Part shown: positions 46,988-55,563 of the stretch, piece by piece
How positions within the stretch are numbered: position 1 is the stretch's first letter
How the letters are laid out: every line of letters starts with the position of its first letter
NCBI RefSeq assembly: GCF_000092045.1
Contig: NC_007761.1
Coordinates: 1,305,001 to 1,369,000, forward strand
Origin: Rhizobium etli CFN 42
GTDB taxonomy: Bacteria; Pseudomonadota; Alphaproteobacteria; Rhizobiales; Rhizobiaceae
DNA length: 64,000 nt
Reading direction: 5' to 3'
Translations under genes and position numbers: made by a program
The notes under the pieces: generated by a model
Seen by the model: only the letters and a program-made list of their open reading frames with translations
The model's database searches: none
Told to the model about the DNA's origin: nothing

Positions 46988-47357
46988 GGTGTTTCCTGAA
47001 GACCGTTATATGACAACCGCGGATACAGAGGCGGGCGCACTCTGCCTAAATTGCCGGGCATGATTACATTAAAGTCTGAACCAAAGTTAAAGCAAAATGC
47101 CCGCGAACGCGAAGTTTGCCGGCAAAAATCTGATTGGATGGAAGGAATGCTGCTGTCCGGTCGACAGCGCCGTTGAGATTGAGCGCCACCCGCTCGCTTT
47201 CGGCTCCGCTGCCGAAAGCGATTTCGCGACTATCCCGCTTTGCCGCGGTTTTTTTCGCCCAACTCGATTTTCTTTCGCTACGATGACAGACGTCATTCGC
47301 CGCGTCCAGGAGTCGGACGCGTCTCCCCTTTGTTAAGTCAGCATCAGAGCCAGAATC
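46988..47357. other. Intergenic region with two strong hairpins
   Basis: About 370 bases between divergent pepN and the DMT transporter gene. They contain a perfect 10-bp stem with a 6-base loop (CGCTTTCGGC/GCCGAAAGCG, 47195-47220), a TTTGCCGGCAAA palindrome (47115-47126), a run of seven T (47249-47255), and a 7-bp hairpin (CGCGTCC/GGACGCG, 47301-47321) just before the transporter start. A 79-residue frame on the plus strand (47097-47336) has passable codon use but no recognisable similarity. A structured leader or small RNA is possible; no known riboswitch is recognised. Confidence 0.35.
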
Positions 47358-48296
47358 ATGCACTCGGTTCTCAGAAACCCGATGAGAGGCATTGCGCTGA
47401 AAGTCTCGTCGGTCGTAGTCTTTCTCGCCATGCAGACCTTCATCAAGCTGGCCGGCCCGGATATTCCGCCGGGCCAGGTCACCTTCTGCAGGTCGTTCTT
47501 CGCGCTCTTCCCGATCATGGCCTATCTCGCCTATATCGGCCAGCTCAGCGCAGCCTTCCACACTGCCAACCCGGTCGGCCACCTGAAGCGGGGCACGATC
47601 GGCATCCTGTCGATGGCTTTCGGTTTTTACGGCCTGCTGCATCTGCCACTGCCGGAGGCGATCGCGCTCGGCTACGCCTTGCCGCTCGTCGCCGTTGTCT
47701 TCGCCGCGGTTTTTCTTGGCGAAACCGTGCGCATCTATCGCTGGAGCGCCGTTCTGGTCGGCATCGTCGGCGTCGCTATCGTCTCCTGGCCGAAACTGAC
47801 TCTGTTGCGTGACGGCGGCATGGAAGCAGAACAGGCCCTCGGCGCGCTTTGCGTGCTGCTCTCGGCCGTTCTCGGCGGCATGGCGATGATCCAGGTGCGC
47901 CGTCTCGTCGAGGAGGAGAAGACGGCGACGATCGTGCTGTATTTCTCGCTCACCGCATCGGTCTTCTCGCTGGCTTCCCTTCCTTTCGGCTGGCTCGTCC
48001 TGCCATGGCCGTCGGCGCTTTATCTGGTCGCTGCCGGCTTTTGCGGTGGCGTCGCCCAGATTCTGCTGACGGAAAGCTACCGCCATGCCGATGTCTCCAC
48101 CATCGCGCCGTTCGAATATACCTCGATCCTGCTCGGCGGTATCGTCGGCTACTTCGTGTTCGGCGACGTGCCGACCGTCACCATGCTGATCGGCACTGTC
48201 ATAATCGTCGCCGCCGGTATCTTCATCATCTATCGCGAGCATCAGCTGGGCATCGAACAGCGCGAGGCGCGCAAGGCGACGACGCCGCAAGCCTGA
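47358..48296 (+). CDS. DMT superfamily (EamA) transporter
   Basis: A 312-residue inner-membrane protein with about 10 hydrophobic helices in two EamA repeats: KVSSVVVFLAMQTFIKLAGP opens the first, and the second contains VAAGFCGGVAQILLTESYRH followed by VSTIAPFEYTSILLGGIVGY. Such proteins export metabolites or amino acids; the substrate is unknown. The C-terminus is basic and cytoplasmic. A hairpin lies 37-57 bases before the ATG. No regulator is adjacent. Confidence 0.88.
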   Translation: MHSVLRNPMRGIALKVSSVVVFLAMQTFIKLAGPDIPPGQVTFCRSFFALFPIMAYLAYIGQLSAAFHTANPVGHLKRGTIGILSMAFGFYGLLHLPLPEAIALGYALPLVAVVFAAVFLGETVRIYRWSAVLVGIVGVAIVSWPKLTLLRDGGMEAEQALGALCVLLSAVLGGMAMIQVRRLVEEEKTATIVLYFSLTASVFSLASLPFGWLVLPWPSALYLVAAGFCGGVAQILLTESYRHADVSTIAPFEYTSILLGGIVGYFVFGDVPTVTMLIGTVIIVAAGIFIIYREHQLGIEQREARKATTPQA

Positions 48297-48364
48297 GGCT
48301 CTGACCGGCACTAATTTAACGCAGAGATTGCCGCCGTGCGAGGCTTGCTTTCGGGAGCGAAAGA

Positions 48365-49396
48365 ATGGCGAATTCTTGGGATGGCGTCGACCTGCGGAAT
48401 ATGATTGTTGAACATGAGAAACTATCATTTATTCAACGCTATGCATGTCTGATAGGCCGCTTTGCGGCTTTCGATATTACTGCTCCGAACGCTGGCCTGC
48501 GAGGGGAGGTGGAGAAAAGCATAATGGCATTCACGGCGGAGCAATTGGCGGGGAACTGCTCCTTTCTGATGAGCATCCGCTTTCTGGCTCGGCAGACGCG
48601 CGGCATGTTCGACGCCGGTCCGCGTTTGGCGCGACTGCTCGCCTCCCATCAGCGCTGGCTCCTGACCCAGACCGCTTATGCCCTTCACCTGGAATATGAT
48701 CCGCGCGACCCGACATCGGGTTTCACCGCCGTTCGGCTGACCGGCCGCATCACCGCACACAAGGTGGCGAGCCGTAACACCGTGCTCGCCTTCATCGAAG
48801 AACTTTATACCTACCGCTTCATCACCCATACGCCTGGCGACGAGCGACGCAGGCCACGACATTTCGAACCGGCCATTGTCAGCCACCAGGCGATGTTTAC
48901 CTGGATTCACGTCAATCTCGCCGCGCTCGACCTGCTCGACGGCGGCGAGAGGGCCGCCTTTTTCCAGGCAAATCCTGCATTGATGAAGCTCGTTCAGCCG
49001 CGCATTGCCCGTCATTGCCTGGAAGATGCCGCCTGGCGGGAGCCGCCGGAGCAGGTGGCGCAGTTTCTCTGGACGGAAGCCGGCGGCCTCGTGGTCGACA
49101 ACTTCATTGCCAGAATGGAGCCGGAGGAGACCGAGGCGGGCAAGTTTCTCGTCGGCCGCGTCGAAACCCGCGCGCTCGCCGCCGATTTCATGATGTCGCG
49201 CACGCACCTGCAGCGGCTTCTGGCAAAGGCGGCGCAGCGCGGCTGCGTCGGCTGGCATGACGAGCCGCGCAAGACGCGCCTTTGGATATCCCAGGGTTTC
49301 GTCGAAGAATATAGCGCCTGGCAGGCCGTCAAGTTCGCCTATGTCGACGAGGCCTTCGAATGGGCGAAAGCCCGGATCGAAGAATTGGCGGTCTGA
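48365..49396 (+). CDS. Unrecognised protein with a C-terminal winged-helix-like segment (343 aa)
   Basis: A 343-residue cytoplasmic protein that I do not recognise. GGGAG lies at a good distance before the ATG. The N-terminal part (about 50-290) is helical with WLLTQTAYALHLEYDP and FTAVRLTGRITAHKVASRNTV. The C-terminal 100 residues contain ADFMMSRTHLQRLLAKAAQRG, which has the look of a helix-turn-helix recognition segment, followed by a wing-like KTRLWISQGFVEEYSAWQ. That makes a DNA-binding regulator plausible but unproven. No membrane helix or enzyme motif is visible. It stands alone after the DMT transporter. Confidence 0.7.
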   Translation: MANSWDGVDLRNMIVEHEKLSFIQRYACLIGRFAAFDITAPNAGLRGEVEKSIMAFTAEQLAGNCSFLMSIRFLARQTRGMFDAGPRLARLLASHQRWLLTQTAYALHLEYDPRDPTSGFTAVRLTGRITAHKVASRNTVLAFIEELYTYRFITHTPGDERRRPRHFEPAIVSHQAMFTWIHVNLAALDLLDGGERAAFFQANPALMKLVQPRIARHCLEDAAWREPPEQVAQFLWTEAGGLVVDNFIARMEPEETEAGKFLVGRVETRALAADFMMSRTHLQRLLAKAAQRGCVGWHDEPRKTRLWISQGFVEEYSAWQAVKFAYVDEAFEWAKARIEELAV

Positions 49397-49555
49397 TCAG
49401 AGAACGATCGCCGCTGCACCCGCGCCAAGATCCGAGGCGGCATCGGCAGGCCTGACCGAAAGCTCGCGCTCATATTCCCGGGCGGCGCAGACCGCGACGC
49501 GGATATGCTCGAAGGTTTCGATGTTGCGCAGAAGCGATAGCAAGATCGTCGACAT
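49397..49555 (-). CDS. Small hypothetical protein (52 aa)
   Basis: A 52-residue ORF, MSTILLSLLRNIETFEHIRV and then AVCAAREYERELSVRP with an Ala-rich end. It has a mixed amphipathic pattern, no clear membrane segment, and codon use like real genes. The ribosome binding site is weak. It is convergent with the 343-aa gene, its stop touching that gene's end, and follows another small leftward ORF. Function unknown. Confidence 0.45.
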   Translation of the reverse strand: MSTILLSLLRNIETFEHIRVAVCAAREYERELSVRPADAASDLGAGAAAIVL

Positions 49556-49653
49556 GATGGCTTACTCTGACATGAAAGGCAGGCAGCTGCACGCTTGTTC
49601 AAATCGGAACCCTTGCGCTTCCGAAAGATGTGCGGGGCTGCAGCGCCTGCCGC

Positions 49654-49845
49654 TCAATATTGCTGAAAGTCGGAAAAAATGGCGTTCGGACGTGCCGTGC
49701 GGCCGTTAATGCCGGTGCCGCGGGCAACCATCTGCTCGTTCGCGGCAAAGCCGAAACGGCTATAGCCGTGAGTGGAACGAATCTGATCGCCGGCGAGGCG
49801 AAGGGTTTCAAACCCGCAATGGATAGGACGAAATCGCTTGTTCAT
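49654..49845 (-). CDS. Small hypothetical protein (63 aa)
   Basis: A 63-residue ORF, MNKRFRPIHCGFETLRLAGD, then QIRSTHGYSRFGFAANEQMV and an Arg/Gly-rich end. AGGAA lies before the ATG, and TATAAA plus TTGCAC occur at promoter-like spacing upstream. It is probably the start of a leftward unit with the 52-aa ORF. No domain is recognised; the assignment as a real gene is tentative. Confidence 0.45.
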   Translation of the reverse strand: MNKRFRPIHCGFETLRLAGDQIRSTHGYSRFGFAANEQMVARGTGINGRTARPNAIFSDFQQY

Positions 49846-49911
49846 GGCCTTGGTTCCTGTAATTCCTCCCAAGACACGCCTTTATATTGCAGTGCAACAT
49901 TGATTCTGCAA

Positions 49912-49930
49912 TGCATCGTGACGCGATGCA
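49912..49930. repeat. Inverted repeat upstream of the small leftward ORF
   Basis: TGCATCG-TGACG-CGATGCA, a perfect 7-bp dyad, in an AT-richer stretch with several further TGCA motifs. It lies about 67 bases before the 63-aa ORF and about 48 bases after the end of the uracil-DNA glycosylase gene. It could be an operator or a weak terminator for that gene, but no T-run follows. Confidence 0.35.
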
Positions 49931-49977
49931 GCCATGCAGAAAATGCATGGATCATTTCACGAATTGTTCATTTTCGA

Positions 49978-50871
49978 CTAATTTCTGAGCAAAGAGAGCG
50001 AGTTAAGCTTCGCTTGAAAGACCAGCAGGTCGTTCCAGGCCAGCCGTTTGTTGACAGGTGCGGTCAACAGATCCTGAGGATGCAGGCTGGCAATGGTGGG
50101 GATGATGCGCCCGGCGACCGCAATTTCCCTCCAGCGACCGCGCAGGCCGTGAATCGTATCGTTTTCTCCGAAGAAGAACCGCGCCGCGAAATTGCCGAGC
50201 AGCAGGATCGCCTGCGGCTCGGCGAGCGCAATCTGCCGCTCGATGAAGGGTCGGCAGATATCCATTTCGGCCGGCGACGCCGCGCGGTTGCCGGGCGGCC
50301 GCCAGGGAATGACTTGCGTCAGCAGGACGCTGGAACGGCTAAGCCCGATCGCCGCCAGCATCTTGTCGAACAGCTGGCCGGATTTTCCCGAGAACGGCGT
50401 GCCCTCACGATCGTCTTCGGCGCTCGGCGCCGAGCCGATCATCATGATGCCGCTGTCGGCGTCGCCGCTGGCAAAGATCGTCGAGCGGGCGCTGTGCTTG
50501 AGATTGCAGCCGTTGAAGGCCTCGATCGCGGTCTTGAGCTCACTGAGCGACCGCGCGGCTTCGGCGACGAAACGCGCCTGCTGCACGGCCTCGCCGTCCG
50601 GGATCGCCGGTTGCGGGCCGGAGGCCGGCGCCGGACGCGCCGCTGCACTCGGACGAGGCGATGTCTGGCGTTGCCCTGGGAGAGGCCGTTCCTCAGCAAT
50701 GGGCCGTTCCTGCTGCGCCTGCGCCGCCGGCCGGCGCGCGGCCTTCATCGCCTCGAATTCGGCGAAGCGGTCGACCGCCTCTTCTTCCTGCAGCCATTCC
50801 ACACCGGCATCCGCATGGAAATGCAGAAGCGCTGCAAGCTCGGCGGGGGAAAGGTCGTTGACGGAGATCAT
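49978..50871 (-). CDS. Family 4-type uracil-DNA glycosylase
   Basis: A 297-residue DNA repair enzyme of the family 4/5 uracil-DNA glycosylase group. A poorly conserved N-terminus rich in Ala, Arg and Pro (about 1-110) precedes the core: GIMMIGSAPSAEDDREGTPFSGKSG (motif I), VIPWRPPGNRAASPAE, and IASLHPQDLL, the HP(S/A) motif region. Usual family 4 proteins bind a 4Fe-4S cluster through four Cys; here the Cys pattern is partial (GCNLKHS, DICRPF), so cluster binding is uncertain. It removes uracil from DNA. The gene is upstream on the leftward strand and follows the Hsp70-like gene after about 70 bases. Confidence 0.85.
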   Translation of the reverse strand: MISVNDLSPAELAALLHFHADAGVEWLQEEEAVDRFAEFEAMKAARRPAAQAQQERPIAEERPLPGQRQTSPRPSAAARPAPASGPQPAIPDGEAVQQARFVAEAARSLSELKTAIEAFNGCNLKHSARSTIFASGDADSGIMMIGSAPSAEDDREGTPFSGKSGQLFDKMLAAIGLSRSSVLLTQVIPWRPPGNRAASPAEMDICRPFIERQIALAEPQAILLLGNFAARFFFGENDTIHGLRGRWREIAVAGRIIPTIASLHPQDLLTAPVNKRLAWNDLLVFQAKLNSLSLLRN

Positions 50872-50939
50872 GCGGCAAATCTAGCGAAGAGATCGTGGCA
50901 TTGAAAGGGCAGGGGGCACATTGGCCGCACTTGCCGGCT

Positions 50940-52232
50940 TTACTGCACAGTCCATTGCGCGATGTCGTCGCGTTCGCCGATTAGCGCCAGACCATGGGCG
51001 ATCGACAGCAGCTCGCCGCCGCTTTCGATCCGATCAAGCTCGAAGCGCTCGGTGAAGATGCGCCGCACCGCCGGCACGAAGGAGGTGCCGCCGGTCAGGA
51101 ACACCTTGTCGATGTCAGCAGGCTTCGTCTCGGTCTTGACAAGCACCTCGTCGAGCGCGCCTTCGATGCGGGCGAGATCCTCGGCGATCCAGCCTTCGAA
51201 GTCGCGGCGCTTGATGCTGCGCTGTCCGCCATGGCCAAGCGGCGCGAAGTCGAAAGGCGCCTCGTCGGCAGCCGAGAGCGCCATCTTCGTCGCCGACACC
51301 GCCTGGTAGAGCGGATAGCCTTCGTCATGGTCGATGAGGTCGATGAAGATTTCGAGCTTTTCCGGCTCAAGGCTGGTGCGCACCAGTTTTTTCAGATCCT
51401 CGAATTCCCGCGTGGTCTTGAAGATCGACAGCTGGTTCCAGCGGCCGAAGCTGGAATAGTAGTTGGACGGCACTTCGAGAATCTTGTCGAAGCTCTTGAA
51501 ATGACTTCCCTTCCCGATCAGCGGCGCGACGATGTTGTCGATCATCCGATAGTCGAAATGATCGCCGGCGACGCCGACTCCGGAATGGCCGATCGGCGTT
51601 GCCGTCAGCTTGCCGGCGACGGTTTCGAAGCGAATCAGCGAATAATCGGTCGTGCCGCCGCCGAAATCGGCGACCAGCACCGTTGCATCCTGCTTCAGAT
51701 CCTGTGCGAAATAGAAGGCGGCGGCGACCGGCTCGTAGACATAGTGGATTTCGGGAAAGCCGAAACGCGACAGCGCCTCGTTGTAGCGCTCGGTCGCCAG
51801 GATCGGATCGGGGTTGGCGCCGGCGAAATGCACCGGCCGGCCGGTGACGATGCGGCTGACATCGGAGGGCCAGTTGTCGCCGGCGTAGCTGCGCAGGCGC
51901 CGCACGAATATCTCCATCAGATCTTCGAAATTATGCCGCTTAGCGAAAATCAGCGTGCCCTGGAACAGCGCGCTTGCCGCAAAGGTTTTGATCGACTGCA
52001 GGAAACGGCATTCGCCGGGATTGTCGATGAACTGGCGAATTGCCGCATGGCCGGCCTCCACCTTCAGCGCCGAGGCGCCGAGCTGGGCGTCCTTCATGAA
52101 GGACAGCGCGGTGCGCATGCTGTCGGCCGTCCCGGCCGCGCTTGTGAACGTCATCGAGCCCGTTGACCCGCCTTCCGCCATGGCGAGAACCGTATTCGTC
52201 GTGCCGAAGTCGAAACCCAGCGCCTGAGCCAT
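50940..52232 (-). CDS. YegD-like Hsp70 family protein
   Basis: A 430-residue actin-like ATPase of the Hsp70/YegD group. It shows the phosphate 1 loop GFDFGTTNTVLA, phosphate 2 VLVADFGGGTTDYSLI and the adenosine-binding VFLTGGTSFVPAVRRIF. The protein ends after the nucleotide-binding domain and lacks the C-terminal peptide-binding domain of DnaK, as expected for this group. A non-canonical chaperone or a regulatory ATPase is likely; no partner is encoded nearby. GAGG precedes the ATG. Confidence 0.88.
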   Translation of the reverse strand: MAQALGFDFGTTNTVLAMAEGGSTGSMTFTSAAGTADSMRTALSFMKDAQLGASALKVEAGHAAIRQFIDNPGECRFLQSIKTFAASALFQGTLIFAKRHNFEDLMEIFVRRLRSYAGDNWPSDVSRIVTGRPVHFAGANPDPILATERYNEALSRFGFPEIHYVYEPVAAAFYFAQDLKQDATVLVADFGGGTTDYSLIRFETVAGKLTATPIGHSGVGVAGDHFDYRMIDNIVAPLIGKGSHFKSFDKILEVPSNYYSSFGRWNQLSIFKTTREFEDLKKLVRTSLEPEKLEIFIDLIDHDEGYPLYQAVSATKMALSAADEAPFDFAPLGHGGQRSIKRRDFEGWIAEDLARIEGALDEVLVKTETKPADIDKVFLTGGTSFVPAVRRIFTERFELDRIESGGELLSIAHGLALIGERDDIAQWTVQ

Positions 52233-52437
52233 GCCCGCACCTCTTCATGCCGATTGTTGCTGGAGACGGAGCAGCGCTCCGCAAGGGCGTAAGGACGCCC
52301 GGATCAAGGAGGGCGGTTGATGCCATAGCGGCGTGACACATTCAAGTGGATTGAAGATCGAGGCGCGCTGCCATGTCCGCTTCTCGCCGCTCGGGGGCAA
52401 GAAGCGAACCGGCAAGGCCCGGTATCGTCAGAACGCC

Positions 52438-55400
52438 TCACTCGGCGGCCAGCGCCCTTGTCTCCTGCAGCACTGGCTCCTCGACCTTCTTCTGGCTCTG
52501 GCCCATCAGCTGGCCGAGGAACTGACCGAACCGGTCCATCTCGACGAAGATGACCGGAGTGATGAACAGCGTCAGCAGCTGCGACACGACGAGGCCGCCG
52601 ACGACGGCGATGCCGAGCGGCTGGCGCAGCTCGGAGCTGGCGCCGGTGCCGAGCGCGATCGGCAGGGCGCCGAGCAAGGCGCAGAACGTCGTCATCATGA
52701 TCGGCCGGAAGCGTCGCACACAGGCTTCGTGGATCGCTGCCGTCGCCTTTTCGCCGGTCGTGCGCATGGTCTCCACCGCCACGTCGATCATCATGATCGC
52801 GTTCTTCTTGACGATGCCGATCAGCATCAGCAGGCCGATAAGGGCGATGATCGACAGGTCGAAACCCATGATCTTCAACGCGAGCAGCGCGCCGAAGGCC
52901 GCGGCCGGCAGACCGGAGAGAATGGTCAGCGGATGGATGAAGCTTTCATAAAGCACGCCGAGCACGACATAGATGGTCAGCACCGCCGCCAGGATCAGAT
53001 AGGGCGTATTGCCCTGCGACTGCTGGAAGATTTCGGCCGTGCCGCCATAGGAAGTGAAGACATCGGCCGGCAGGCTGATCTCCTTCTTGATCTCATCGAT
53101 CGCCGCCGTCGCGTCGCTGAGCGAGACGCCTTCCGGCAGGTTGAAGGACACGGTGGTCGAGACGAGCTGGCCCGTCTGGTTGATGGTGACAGGGCCGGTG
53201 GTGCGCTGCACATGTGCGAAGTTCGACAGCGGCACCAGGCTGCCATTGGAGGAGGCGACACGGATTTCCGCCAGCTTCTGATCGTCCCAGGGTTTGCTTG
53301 TGTCATATTCGACGATGACGTCGTAGCTGTCGCCGGTCGACTGGATCTCCGCCGCCGTATATCCGCTGAAGGATTCCTGCAACGTCGTGCGCAGCGTATC
53401 GTTGTCGATCCCGTAAGCGGCCGCCCGCTCCGTATCGATGACGATATTGGCTTGCAGGGCGTTGTTCTGCGCATCCGATGTCACATCGGTGAACAGCCCG
53501 CGGTCACCACGCATTGCCGCCTGGATCTTGCCGGCCCAGAGGTTGGTCTGGTCGGCGCTCAGCGCCTGGATGACCAGCTGATATTGGCTGGCGGTCTGGC
53601 GGCCGCCGAAGCGCAGGCTCTGGTTCGGCGTCACGAAGGCCTGCAATCCGGGGATCTTGTTGATCGCCGTGCGCAGCTCACGCAGCGTCTGGTCGAGCGG
53701 CGGGCGCTCCTTCTTGTCCTTGAGCTCGACGAACATCGAGCCGTTGTTCTGCGGCTTGTTCGGGTTGCCGCCGATCGTTGACATCACGTGGTTGACCGCC
53801 GGGTTCGCCTTGACGGCGGCGGCCGCCTGCTGCTGCAGCGCCTCCATGGCCGAGTAGGAAATATCCTGCCGGGCCTGGGTGCTGATCGTCAGGCGGCCGA
53901 TATCCTCCTGCGGGAAGAAGCTCGTCGGCAGCGTCATGAAGAAGTAGATCGTCAGCGCCACCGAGCCGAGGAACACGCCGAGGATCGTCACGCGATGGCG
54001 AAGGCACCAGCCGACCGCTCGGTCGTAGCCGCTGAGCGTCCGCTCGAAGCCCGCATCGAAGATGCGGATCAGGAGCGGCGGCCGACTGTGGTTGTTCGAC
54101 AGGCGCGAGCCGAGCATCGGCGTCACGGTCAGCGAGACGATGGCAGAGGAGATGATGGCGATGGCGACCACCATGCCGAATTCATTGAAGACGCGGCCGA
54201 CGACGCCGCCCATCAGCAGGATCGGGATGAAGACGGCGATCAGCGAAACCGACATGGAAATGATGGTGTAGCTAACTTCGCCCGCCCCCTTGATCGCCGC
54301 TTCGCGCACCGGCATGCCTTCTTCGATGTGACGGAGGATGTTTTCGAGCATGACGATCGCATCGTCCACAACCAGACCCACCGCGAGCGTCAGCCCCAAC
54401 AGCGAGATATTGTCGATGCTGTAGCCGAGAACATACATCATCCCGAAGGTCGAGATCAGCGACAGCGGAACTGCAAGCCCCGGAATGATCGTCGCGGTCG
54501 CATGGCCGGTGAAGAGGTAGATGACGAGGACGACGAGGCCGATCGTCAGGAACAGCGTGAACTTGACGTCGGCGATGGCGGCGCGGATCGGCTTGGCGGC
54601 ATCGTTCATGACCACCGTCGTCACCGAAGCCGGGATTTCGGCGTGCAACTGCGGCAGCTTGGCGTTGATCGCATCGACGACATCGACCGTGTTGGCGTCC
54701 GGCTGACGCTGGATGGCGAGAATGATGCCGCGCTGGCCGTCATACCAGCTGCCGGTATACTGGTTCTCGACGCCGTCCTGCACATCGGCGACATCGCCGA
54801 GATGGATCGGCGCGCCGTTCGGATTGGCGATAACAAGCGATCGGAACTGTTCGGCATTGGTGCGCTGCGTATTCGCCGTGATGGTCATGCTCTGCGAATT
54901 GTTCTGCAGCGTGCCCACCGGTTGCTGGCTGTTGGCGGCAGCAAGCGCCTTGTTGACGGTGTCGATGCCGATACCGCGGGTGAGCAGCCTGTTGGGATCG
55001 ACTTCGACACGCACGGCATAGGTCTGGGCACCATAGACGCTGACCTGGGCAACGCCGGGGAGGGTGGACAGCGAGGGCGAGATGATGTCTTCGGCGATCT
55101 CGTCGAGCTTGCTGCGCGGCATGGTGTTGCTCTGTACGGAGAGCAGCATCACAGGCGCATCGGCCGGGTTGGTCTTGCGGTAGCTCGGTGGTGTCGTCAG
55201 GTTGTCGGGCAGCTGTCGCGTCGCGTGTGAGATCGCCGCCTGCACGTCGGCAGCAGCCGCATCAATATCGCGGTTGAGATCGAACTGCAGCACGATGCTG
55301 GTGTTGCCGAGGGAGCTCGAGGCGCTGATTTCGCTGATCCCGGGAATGGTCTCGAACTGTTTGATCAGCGGCGTGGCAACCGAGGTCGCCATTGTCTGCG

Positions 55401-55563
55401 GCGAGGCGCCGCTCAGCTGCGCCGAAACGTTGATCGTCGGAAAATCGACCTGCGGCAGGGCTGCAACCGGCACGAGCCGGTAGCCGGCAAGACCGGCCAG
55501 AATGACGCCGATGGCAAGCAGCGTCGTCGCGACGGGGCGCTGGATACAGAAATTCGGGATCAT
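52438..55563 (-). CDS. RND multidrug efflux pump, inner-membrane permease
   Basis: A 1041-residue RND transporter of the AcrB/MdtB-MdtC class: two groups of six membrane helices separated by two large periplasmic domains. The N-terminus MIPNFCIQRPVATTLLAIGV and the helix 4 motif VGLVVDDAIVMLENILRHIEEG contain the proton-relay Asp pair DD. It pumps drugs or other amphipathic compounds from periplasm or membrane to an outer membrane channel. Its ATG overlaps the stop of the adaptor gene by 4 bases, so the two are co-translated. No outer-membrane channel gene is adjacent, so a TolC-like protein encoded elsewhere is expected. Confidence 0.95.
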   Translation of the reverse strand: MIPNFCIQRPVATTLLAIGVILAGLAGYRLVPVAALPQVDFPTINVSAQLSGASPQTMATSVATPLIKQFETIPGISEISASSSLGNTSIVLQFDLNRDIDAAAADVQAAISHATRQLPDNLTTPPSYRKTNPADAPVMLLSVQSNTMPRSKLDEIAEDIISPSLSTLPGVAQVSVYGAQTYAVRVEVDPNRLLTRGIGIDTVNKALAAANSQQPVGTLQNNSQSMTITANTQRTNAEQFRSLVIANPNGAPIHLGDVADVQDGVENQYTGSWYDGQRGIILAIQRQPDANTVDVVDAINAKLPQLHAEIPASVTTVVMNDAAKPIRAAIADVKFTLFLTIGLVVLVIYLFTGHATATIIPGLAVPLSLISTFGMMYVLGYSIDNISLLGLTLAVGLVVDDAIVMLENILRHIEEGMPVREAAIKGAGEVSYTIISMSVSLIAVFIPILLMGGVVGRVFNEFGMVVAIAIISSAIVSLTVTPMLGSRLSNNHSRPPLLIRIFDAGFERTLSGYDRAVGWCLRHRVTILGVFLGSVALTIYFFMTLPTSFFPQEDIGRLTISTQARQDISYSAMEALQQQAAAAVKANPAVNHVMSTIGGNPNKPQNNGSMFVELKDKKERPPLDQTLRELRTAINKIPGLQAFVTPNQSLRFGGRQTASQYQLVIQALSADQTNLWAGKIQAAMRGDRGLFTDVTSDAQNNALQANIVIDTERAAAYGIDNDTLRTTLQESFSGYTAAEIQSTGDSYDVIVEYDTSKPWDDQKLAEIRVASSNGSLVPLSNFAHVQRTTGPVTINQTGQLVSTTVSFNLPEGVSLSDATAAIDEIKKEISLPADVFTSYGGTAEIFQQSQGNTPYLILAAVLTIYVVLGVLYESFIHPLTILSGLPAAAFGALLALKIMGFDLSIIALIGLLMLIGIVKKNAIMMIDVAVETMRTTGEKATAAIHEACVRRFRPIMMTTFCALLGALPIALGTGASSELRQPLGIAVVGGLVVSQLLTLFITPVIFVEMDRFGQFLGQLMGQSQKKVEEPVLQETRALAAE

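Noticed and set aside
47097..47336. 79-codon plus-strand frame before the DMT transporter
   Set aside because: It overlaps strong hairpins, has no ribosome binding site and no recognisable similarity.
53788..55230. Plus-strand frame of 480 codons
   Set aside because: Antisense to the RND permease gene; extreme Arg/Asp content and no motif.
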